DNA from: Fibrobacter sp.
GTDB taxonomy: Bacteria; Fibrobacterota; Fibrobacteria; Fibrobacterales; Fibrobacteraceae
Length of the DNA stretch: 19,619 bases
Reading direction: 5' to 3'
Assembly (NCBI GenBank): GCA_016295375.1
Contig: JAEDLI010000038.1
Coordinates: forward strand, 1-19,619
Shown: positions 6,982 to 12,192 of the stretch, piece after piece
Numbering within the stretch: the stretch's first letter is position 1
Layout: each line of letters opens with the position of its first letter
Translations under genes and position numbers: made by a program
Notes under the pieces: generated by a model
The model's input: only the letters and a program-made list of their open reading frames with translations
Databases searched by the model: none
Told to the model about the DNA's origin: nothing

Positions 6982-7983
6982 ATGGCTCTTAAACTCGGTA
7001 TCAATGGTTTCGGCCGCATCGGCCGTATGGTGTTCCGCGCTGCTGTGGAAAACTTCTCCAAGGACATTCAGGTTGTCGGTATCAACGACCTCCTCGACGT
7101 TGACTATCTCGCTTACATGCTGAAGTACGACTCCGTGCACGGCGCTTTCAAGCACGACGTGTCTTTCGAAGGCAACTTCCTCATCGTCGATGGCAACAAG
7201 ATTCAAGTGTTCGCCGAAAAGGATCCCTCCAACATCACTTGGGGTGCCCTCGGTGTTGACGTTGTCGTGGAATCCACTGGCTTCTTCCTGACCGACGAGC
7301 TCGCCCGCGCCCACATCAAGGCCGGTGCCAAGAAGGTCATCATGTCCGCTCCTTCCAAGGACGCTACCCCGATGTTCGTTTACGGTGTGAACCACCAGAC
7401 CTACGCCGGCCAGGACATCATCTCCAACGCTTCCTGCACCACCAACTGCCTCGCCCCGATGTCCAAGGTCCTCAACGACAAGTTCGGCATCAAGCGCGGC
7501 CTCATGACCACCGTTCATGCTGCAACTGCTACTCAGAAGACTGTTGACGGTCCTTCCAAGAAGGACTGGCGCGGTGGCCGTGGCATCCTCGAAAACATCA
7601 TTCCTTCCTCCACTGGTGCTGCCAAGGCCGTGGGCAAGGTTCTCCCGCAGCTCAACGGTAAGCTCACCGGTATGAGCCTCCGCGTTCCGACCTCCGACGT
7701 TTCCTTCGTTGACCTCACTGCCGAACTCGAAAAGCCGGCTACCTACGAAGAAATCTGCAAGGCCATGAAGGAAGCTTCTGAAGGCGAACTCAAGGGCATC
7801 CTCGGTTACACCGACGAAGCTCTCGTTTCTACCGACTTCCGCAACGACGCTCGCACTTCCATCTTCGACGTCAAGGCTGGCATCCAGCTCGACCCGACCT
7901 TCGTGAAGGTTTGCGCCTGGTACGATAACGAATGGGGCTACAGCAACAAGGTTTGCGAAATGGCCCGCGTCATCACCAAGTAA
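6982..7983 (+). CDS. gapA: Glyceraldehyde-3-phosphate dehydrogenase, type I
   Basis: This glycolytic enzyme oxidises glyceraldehyde 3-phosphate to 1,3-bisphosphoglycerate with NAD. Its 333 residues have the family's usual length. The N-terminus carries the Rossmann motif GINGFGRIGR. The active site SNASCTTNCLAP holds catalytic Cys152, TVHAATATQKTVDGP holds the partner His, and WYDNEWGYSNKV closes the protein. I chose the ATG at 6982 because AAGGA sits seven bases upstream and the Rossmann strand begins straight after. An in-frame ATG at 6946 would add 12 residues unlike the family. Codon choice is strongly biased (mostly C-ending, e.g. AAC, CTC, GGC), as expected for a highly expressed gene. 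It is monocistronic, with a strong terminator at 8057-8093. Confidence 0.98.
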   Translation: MALKLGINGFGRIGRMVFRAAVENFSKDIQVVGINDLLDVDYLAYMLKYDSVHGAFKHDVSFEGNFLIVDGNKIQVFAEKDPSNITWGALGVDVVVESTGFFLTDELARAHIKAGAKKVIMSAPSKDATPMFVYGVNHQTYAGQDIISNASCTTNCLAPMSKVLNDKFGIKRGLMTTVHAATATQKTVDGPSKKDWRGGRGILENIIPSSTGAAKAVGKVLPQLNGKLTGMSLRVPTSDVSFVDLTAELEKPATYEEICKAMKEASEGELKGILGYTDEALVSTDFRNDARTSIFDVKAGIQLDPTFVKVCAWYDNEWGYSNKVCEMARVITK

Positions 7984-8003
7984 GATTTCTACATGGCGCT
8001 AGT

Positions 8004-8034
8004 AGTGCGGACGCAATAATCAGATATCCGCACT
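8004..8034 (+). other. Perfect 8-bp inverted repeat downstream of gapA
   Basis: AGTGCGGA (8004-8011) and TCCGCACT (8027-8034) are perfect complements around a 15-nt loop, 20 bp after the gapA stop and 23 bp before its terminator. It would form a second 3' UTR stem in gapA mRNA. No T-tract follows. It may stabilise the mRNA 3' end or be a protein site. Confidence 0.45.
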
Positions 8035-8056
8035 TCCGCTAAAAAATCTTTCAAAT

Positions 8057-8093
8057 TCCCTGCCGGTAACCCCGGCGGGGAGTTTTTGTTTTT
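8057..8093 (+). terminator. Rho-independent terminator of gapA
   Basis: TCCCTGCCGG (8057-8066) pairs with CCGGCGGGGA (8072-8081), ten pairs with one T-G wobble and a TAACC loop, followed by GTTTTTGTTTTT. This is a textbook intrinsic terminator about 75 bp after the gapA stop. The last T residues merge into the next heptamer array. Confidence 0.92.
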
Positions 8094-8132
8094 AGGGGCT
8101 AGGATCTAGGGGCTAGGATTTAGGGGTTAGGA
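8091..8132. repeat. Tandem heptamer array after the gapA terminator (6 copies)
   Basis: Six 7-bp units occur: TTTAGGG, GCTAGGA, TCTAGGG, GCTAGGA, TTTAGGG, GTTAGGA. The constant core is TAGG (positions 3-6), with the flanking bases alternating between neighbouring units. The same TAGG-core unit type recurs at 16807-16869. Confidence 0.9.
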
Positions 8133-8137
8133 AAGAC

Positions 8138-8181
8138 GGTCTCAAGAGGTGTCATCCTCGCGGAGGCGAGGATCCGCTTGA
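8138..8181. repeat. Dispersed palindromic repeat, copy 1
   Basis: A perfect 8-bp stem, ATCCTCGC (8154-8161) facing GCGAGGAT (8166-8173) with a GGAG loop, is enclosed by outer arms TCAAG (8142-8146) and CTTGA (8177-8181). Its left half, 8138-8160, matches 10246-10268 at 20 of 23 bases. The second copy lacks the right half. It lies just downstream of the minus-strand DUF218 gene and could act as a factor-assisted terminator, but it has no T-tract. Confidence 0.6.
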
Positions 8182-8199
8182 AGAGTTCGTGCCCAGGCT

Positions 8200-9024
8200 T
8201 TACTTGGCCGTTGTGGTTGTGTCTTTGGACTGTGCGGCCGTCGTATCTGCGGGTTGTGGCGTGCTCAGCGTGTCGATTTTTCGCTTGACGCTGGGAAGCA
8301 TCTTCTGCAAGTCGATAAAATCAACCTTTCGCTCTTCGGAAAGAGAGCGGATGGGCGCTTGGTATGCGGAATCTGCGACCCCTACGGTGTCTATATTCCA
8401 TAAATCGAACCAGGAGAGGAACAGTGCGGCCCATTCCTTCGCCCAAATTTTTTTTGCCTCACGGTTAGAAAACCATCTTTCCGGGACGAATACGTAAGAC
8501 GAATCTCCAGATACAATGAAGTGTGGCTTTCCACCGGCAAGGGTGTTGAAAATTTTTGCAGCGCGTTTTGTGGCTGCGGTTCCCGTTATAAGCAATACGG
8601 TGTCTGCATTCCGTTTTTTTAACCAAGGAATAACAGTACGGGCTTCTTCTAGAGTCGATGGATCGTTGTGTCGCGCAAGAAATACAGAATTGCTATCGAA
8701 ATCCCCTTGTTTCATGAAGTCTTCAACATAAAAGTCTGCATTATTCCTGTCCTTGAAAACCCGCCTTCCCAGGATTAAAACGGAATCGACCTTGCCTTCG
8801 CGCATTAATTTTGCAACATAGTTCGTTCGTTCCATATCGGGGCCTTGTCCGTCTAAGACAGCTACCCATTTTACATGGGTGAAGTGGTCTATCTGTTCAA
8901 GCCAAAAACCGCTGGTCGTAATGATTAGGTAAAAAGCCAGCAGGACTATAAAGAACAGGGTTGTAGTGATCCAGTATATTTTTCTAGATGCTTTCTTGAT
9001 TCGCTTGTCTTTTTTCAATAGCAT
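8200..9024 (-). CDS. YdcF/SanA-like DUF218 family membrane protein
   Basis: This 274-residue protein has a basic N-terminus (KKDKRIKKASRK) and one membrane segment (~residues 16-37), so the rest probably lies in the periplasm. The body follows the DUF218 pattern: WVAVLDGQGPDMERTNYVAK near the start, VDSVLILG, the STLEEARTVIPWL stretch corresponding to the family's 'S.NT.EEA' helix, and VLLITGTAATKRAAKIF corresponding to the 'VTS..H..RA' helix. Relatives (SanA, ElyC, YdcF) are tied to envelope integrity, but their chemistry is not settled. The C-terminal ~25 residues are Thr/Ala/Asp-rich and look disordered. The start lies 21 bases after the rimI stop, so it is probably the last gene of the tsaB-rimI unit. 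Confidence 0.75.
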   Translation of the reverse strand: MLLKKDKRIKKASRKIYWITTTLFFIVLLAFYLIITTSGFWLEQIDHFTHVKWVAVLDGQGPDMERTNYVAKLMREGKVDSVLILGRRVFKDRNNADFYVEDFMKQGDFDSNSVFLARHNDPSTLEEARTVIPWLKKRNADTVLLITGTAATKRAAKIFNTLAGGKPHFIVSGDSSYVFVPERWFSNREAKKIWAKEWAALFLSWFDLWNIDTVGVADSAYQAPIRSLSEERKVDFIDLQKMLPSVKRKIDTLSTPQPADTTAAQSKDTTTTAK

Positions 9025-9045
9025 GTTGAATTCCTTGGCGCAGAT

Positions 9046-9471
9046 CTACCACTTGTACAATATAGCCGTTTCACCGTCGTCGTAATAGCGTTCCCGCTTG
9101 CCGTACGCCTGGAATCCGTGTTTTTCGTAAAGGGCTCTTGCTTTTGAATTTCCTTCGCGGACTTCCAGAAAGCAGTGTTCGCCTTTATCTCGATTCAGTT
9201 TGCCCAGACCATGGTGCAAGAAAGCCGATGCGATTCCTTTTCGCTGAAAATCTGAAGCTACGGCGATGGTCAAAAGCTCTGAGTCGGATTCCATCAGGTG
9301 GAAAATGGCATAACCGGCGAAAGCTCCGTTTTCTTCGTCCACCAGACAGAGGGCGTAGTTTGCGCGAAGTTCGGAGAGAAACTGTTTCTCATTCCAGTTT
9401 TGGAAGTCAAGAGCCGACTGCAGGGCTAAAACGTTGGTGAGGTCTGCTTCGGTCATGGGGCGTATTGGCAT
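9046..9471 (-). CDS. rimI: Ribosomal-protein-alanine N-acetyltransferase
   Basis: This 141-residue GNAT enzyme begins PIRPMTEADLTNVLALQ and carries the acetyl-CoA binding block LLTIAVASDFQRKGIASAFL (motif A, pattern Q-R-x-G-x-A), then FLEVREGNSKARALYEKHGF and the terminal YYDDGETAILYKW. These are the hallmarks of RimI, which acetylates the N-terminal alanine of ribosomal protein S18; some homologues act on other substrates. The neighbour supports the call: tsaB ends 18 bases upstream, and tsaB-rimI pairing is common in bacteria. The short gaps on both sides suggest co-transcription with tsaB and the DUF218 gene. Confidence 0.9.
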   Translation of the reverse strand: MPIRPMTEADLTNVLALQSALDFQNWNEKQFLSELRANYALCLVDEENGAFAGYAIFHLMESDSELLTIAVASDFQRKGIASAFLHHGLGKLNRDKGEHCFLEVREGNSKARALYEKHGFQAYGKRERYYDDGETAILYKW

Positions 9472-9489
9472 GGTAAACCCCGTTAAAGC

Positions 9490-10131
9490 TTAGTGTCCCT
9501 TCTCGAAATAGGAAGGCTGGATGTAGTTGGCTTCTTGAATCAGGGACGGTTGATGCTTCTCGAAAAGCTTGGCCCAGAGACTTAGGGGATTGCCCTCGTC
9601 GAGAAAGGTTTTAACGCCTTTGTCAGTGAAAAAATCTGTTAGGCGGATGTCGTCATGGGCGGTAGAGTCAACCACGACGAACTTGGGTTCTTTCGCACGG
9701 AGTTTTGCGATGACATCTTCCGTTGAATCGAAGAATTCCTGGCCGTTGAGGCGCAGGTACCAGTAATCTTTACGAGCCTTTACCACGACGGCTGTGTCGG
9801 GGGCCTCGGAAAAGCATTCCAAAGCCTCTAGCGTTGATACTCCGTAGAGTTTGCGGGCTCCGCTGAAGCAGATTCCCTGGCAAAAGGCCACGCCGGTCCT
9901 GAGACCGCTAAAAGAGCCCGGCCCGAGAGTCACCATGACCCGGCCGATATCCTGGAGGGCGATGCCGCTTTGTTCCAGCAAGTTGTCCAGGTTCTTGCTG
10001 AGGGTTTCGCCCCGGGCTTCGGGATCAACGATTTCTTTGTAGAATATCCCTTCGTGCCCTTCGCCGGTTGCGCCCGCGATGGCTATGGAAATTCCCTTTC
10101 GGGAGGTGTCTACAAAGAGGTCGAAGGACAT
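9490..10131 (-). CDS. tsaB: tRNA threonylcarbamoyladenosine biosynthesis protein TsaB
   Basis: This 213-residue protein of the ASKHA fold starts with FDLFVDTSRKGISIAIAG and carries the family signature VTLGPGSFSGLRTGVAFCQG. TsaB is the dimerisation partner of TsaD in the complex that transfers threonylcarbamoyl to A37 of ANN-decoding tRNAs. It lacks the catalytic metal ligands of TsaD, as expected. It precedes rimI by 18 bases. The ATG lies one base from a heptamer array (10133 onwards), which fills the position of a normal Shine-Dalgarno; the repeat units themselves are G-rich (TAGGT) and could supply one. Confidence 0.93.
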   Translation of the reverse strand: MSFDLFVDTSRKGISIAIAGATGEGHEGIFYKEIVDPEARGETLSKNLDNLLEQSGIALQDIGRVMVTLGPGSFSGLRTGVAFCQGICFSGARKLYGVSTLEALECFSEAPDTAVVVKARKDYWYLRLNGQEFFDSTEDVIAKLRAKEPKFVVVDSTAHDDIRLTDFFTDKGVKTFLDEGNPLSLWAKLFEKHQPSLIQEANYIQPSYFEKGH

Positions 10132-10132
10132 G

Positions 10133-10209
10133 GATAGGTGATAGGTGGTGGGTATTAGGTAGTAGGGGCTTAGTGGTAAGTGGTTAGTGGTTGGTGTTGG
10201 TGGTTAGGA
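10133..10209. repeat. Tandem heptamer array upstream of tsaB (11 copies)
   Basis: Eleven 7-bp units run from GATAGGT, GATAGGT, GGTGGGT, ATTAGGT through GGTTAGT and GGTTGGT to GTTAGGA. The units drift, but a G/A-G-T-T/A-AG-T pattern and the 7-bp phase persist for 77 bp. This is the longest single-orientation array in the window and begins one base from the tsaB start codon. Confidence 0.85.
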
Positions 10210-10233
10210 CCGAAGGTCCGTAGGGCGTAGCCC
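10207..10233. repeat. Pair of short GC hairpins (ACCGAAGGT-type)
   Basis: GGACC-GAA-GGTCC (10207-10219) is followed directly by GGGC-GTA-GCCC (10223-10233). The same two cores occur in the glnS/lipoprotein junction (2932-2944 and 3023-3033), where they are further apart. On present evidence this is a dispersed palindromic element rather than a terminator. Confidence 0.5.
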
Positions 10234-10245
10234 GTTAGGGTTGCC

Positions 10246-10268
10246 GGTTTCAAGAGTTGTCATTCTCG
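10246..10268. repeat. Dispersed repeat, copy 2 (half element)
   Basis: This 23-bp stretch matches 8138-8160 at 20 positions; the shared core is TCAAGAG-x-TGTCAT-x-CTCG, and the three differences are scattered. Unlike copy 1 it lacks the right arm, so no hairpin forms. Both copies sit directly beside heptamer arrays. Confidence 0.55.
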
Positions 10269-10271
10269 AAC

Positions 10272-10320
10272 CTCATAACTCACCACTCATAATTCACAAC
10301 TCACAACTCATAGCTCACTT
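10272..10320. repeat. Tandem heptamer array downstream of ddl (7 copies)
   Basis: Seven 7-bp units occur: CTCATAA, CTCACCA, CTCATAA, TTCACAA, CTCACAA, CTCATAG, CTCACTT. The last unit runs into the ddl stop codon (10319-10321). It uses a different heptamer from the neighbouring 10133-10209 array. Together the two arrays and the elements between them fill the 187-bp ddl-tsaB gap. Confidence 0.88.
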
Positions 10321-11353
10321 ACCTTCTGATAGCAAGGCTCTTGTCAATAATCAGGTCGATGAGACTGGAGTAGGTGATGCCGTTGCAAGCCGCCTGTTGC
10401 GGGAGCAGAGACGTGGGGGTCATGCCGGGCAGGGTGTTGGTCTCGATGGCCCACAGGTTACCGTCCTTGTCGATACGCACGTCGGTACGGCTGTAGCCGG
10501 CACCGCCCAGGGCATAGTGGGCGTTCTTCACCAGTTCCTGGATGCGGGCGGTGAGTTCGGGCTTGAATTCGGCCGGTGTCACCTCCTGGCATTCGCCGTT
10601 GTACTTGGCTTCGAAGTCAAAATACTCACGGGTGGTCATGCGCATTTCGGTAGGCGGCAGGGGTTTTTCGCCTTCGATGTATCCACAGCTGGCTTCTTCG
10701 CCGGCGATGAATTTTTCGCAAAGTAGACGGTCGGAATCCTTGAACAGGTCCGTTGCAATCTTGCCGGCCTCGTCCAAGTCCTTGGCGATGCCGATACCGA
10801 TGCTTGAGCCGCCCAGGGGGTCCTTGATGACCAGGGGGAATCCAAGTTCGTCAGAGACGCTAACCAGGGTGTCGCCGTTGAAGTCGTGCTTGAAAATCAC
10901 GCGGTAGGGGGGCGTGGGGACTCCGTTTGCCTTGTAGATTTCCTTGGATTTGATCTTGTCCATGGCAAGTGCCGAAGCCAAAAGGCCACAACCGGTGTAG
11001 GGGATGCCCCAGTTTTCAAGCAATGCCTGGATGTGTCCGTCTTCGCCCCACTTGCCGTGGAGGGCCAAAAAGGCGATGTCTGCGGAGGGCAGTTCCGAAA
11101 GGGCCGGAGATTTTTTGGTCACGGCGGCGGAGCCTTCCAGGGAGCGGAAATAATTGACGGAGAAATTGTCTTTCTGGTAAGGGGAAAGTTCCCTTGCGGA
11201 CCAGTGCCAGGTGCCGTCCTTGTCGATCAATACGGGGTGGATGTTATACTTTTCGGGATCCATAGCGCGGACCACGCCGGTGCCACTCACTACGGAAACA
11301 TCGTGCTCTGTGGAGGAGCCGCCCATCAAAACTAAAACGCGTAAACGGGGCAT
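10319..11353 (-). CDS. ddl: D-alanine--D-alanine ligase
   Basis: This 344-residue ATP-grasp enzyme joins two D-alanines for the peptidoglycan stem peptide. Visible motifs are LMGGSSTEHDVS at the N-terminus, LHGKWGEDGHIQALLE (substrate loop), MDKIKSKEI, PLGGSSIGIGIAKD (the ATP-grasp glycine loop), YSRTDVRIDKDG, and IETNTLPGMTPTSLLPQQA, whose Glu and Asn bind magnesium and whose GMT-SL segment binds the product. I chose the ATG at 11353 because AAAGGA precedes it by seven bases and the family begins at this point. An in-frame ATG at 11377 would add eight residues and overlap that site. It heads the minus-strand block ddl - tsaB - rimI - DUF218 and is divergent from thiD. Confidence 0.96.
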   Translation of the reverse strand: MPRLRVLVLMGGSSTEHDVSVVSGTGVVRAMDPEKYNIHPVLIDKDGTWHWSARELSPYQKDNFSVNYFRSLEGSAAVTKKSPALSELPSADIAFLALHGKWGEDGHIQALLENWGIPYTGCGLLASALAMDKIKSKEIYKANGVPTPPYRVIFKHDFNGDTLVSVSDELGFPLVIKDPLGGSSIGIGIAKDLDEAGKIATDLFKDSDRLLCEKFIAGEEASCGYIEGEKPLPPTEMRMTTREYFDFEAKYNGECQEVTPAEFKPELTARIQELVKNAHYALGGAGYSRTDVRIDKDGNLWAIETNTLPGMTPTSLLPQQAACNGITYSSLIDLIIDKSLAIRR

Positions 11354-11393
11354 TTTCAATTCCTTTAAAAATGACAAGAGAAATGTAGATATT

Positions 11394-11427
11394 TTGCAGG
11401 CGAAAGACAGTTTTGCCTGCGATTTTT
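11394..11427 (+). terminator. Terminator-like hairpin in the thiD leader
   Basis: TTGCAGGC (11394-11401) pairs with GCCTGCGA (11415-11422), eight pairs including one wobble, followed at once by TTTTT (11423-11427). It points towards thiD and ends 18 bases before its ATG. Because ddl is divergent, no upstream gene needs termination here. It could be an attenuator in the thiD leader. A possible -35/-10 pair (TTTAAA, TAGATA) lies just upstream, around 11364-11391. I see no TPP-riboswitch motif. Confidence 0.5.
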
Positions 11428-11445
11428 ATGTATTTTAGAAACCGT

Positions 11446-12192
11446 ATGGAGAAAATGACAAGGGCGTTAACGATTGCCGGATTTGACGGCTCTGCTGGTG
11501 CGGGAATTCTCGCCGACGTGATGACCATGGCCCATTTCGGGGTCTATGGCGAGGCCGTGTGCACCGCCATGACGGAGCAGAACGAAAACGAGTTCGTAAC
11601 CCCCGGCTGGGTCATCTGGGACCGTATCGAGGCACAACTTTCTACCCTGTTCAAGTCCTATACCTTCGAGTACGTAAAGATAGGCATGGTGGAGCATGCC
11701 AAGAACCTGGGCAGAATAGTGGATTTCGTTCGGGAAAAGTCGCCGGACGCTTTCATCTTGTGGGACCCGGTGGCCAGTGCCAGTGCGGGCTATCGTTTTT
11801 TGCGGAACATGGACCAAGACGACTTTGTACCCATCATGAAACGCCTGGACCTGATTACGCCAAATCAAGACGAATTCGCCCTTTTCGGGTTCGGCCTGTC
11901 GGCGTCTCGGGACGAAATCACGCTGGGCAAGGATTTTGCCTTGCTTCTGAAGGGCGGGCATTCCCAGGGGAACGATGCGGTGGATACCCTATGGACTGCC
12001 GAAGGACAGTTCAAGTTTGCCTCACCCCGTCTCCAGGGTGTGGACAAGCACGGCACGGGCTGCCATCTTTCGTCGGCAATCCTTGCCAATGTTGCTTTGG
12101 GCAAAAGCCTGCCCGACGCCTGCCAGGCGGCTAAAGACTATATGAATCTGTTTTTACAGACTGGTGAAGGCCGCCTGGGCGGTTTGCTCTAG
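11446..12192 (+). CDS. thiD: Hydroxymethylpyrimidine/phosphomethylpyrimidine kinase family protein
   Basis: This 248-residue ribokinase-like (PfkB fold) enzyme shows ALTIAGFDGSAGAGILADV at the N-terminus (the family has GSD-SGGAGIQAD), YVKIGMV, WDPV, LITPNQDEF, LLLKGGH and the anion-hole motif KHGTGCHLSSAI. ThiD phosphorylates HMP and HMP-P in thiamine synthesis. Some relatives are pyridoxal kinases, and the divergent SAGAGIL and AMTEQNENE blocks leave that open. The start is uncertain between ATG 11446 and ATG 11455; the latter has a closer GGAG, and an ATG at 11413 would lie inside the leader hairpin. No other thiamine gene is present. It converges on the pectinase, with overlapping stop codons. 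Confidence 0.85.
   Translation: MEKMTRALTIAGFDGSAGAGILADVMTMAHFGVYGEAVCTAMTEQNENEFVTPGWVIWDRIEAQLSTLFKSYTFEYVKIGMVEHAKNLGRIVDFVREKSPDAFILWDPVASASAGYRFLRNMDQDDFVPIMKRLDLITPNQDEFALFGFGLSASRDEITLGKDFALLLKGGHSQGNDAVDTLWTAEGQFKFASPRLQGVDKHGTGCHLSSAILANVALGKSLPDACQAAKDYMNLFLQTGEGRLGGLL

Noticed and set aside
8091..8132. Telomere-like TTAGGG repeats
   Set aside because: The period is 7, not 6, and the units vary; they sit between genes and not at a molecule end.
11354..11445. TPP riboswitch upstream of thiD
   Set aside because: The leader is under 100 nt and lacks the conserved CUGAGA and ACCUGA thi-box segments.
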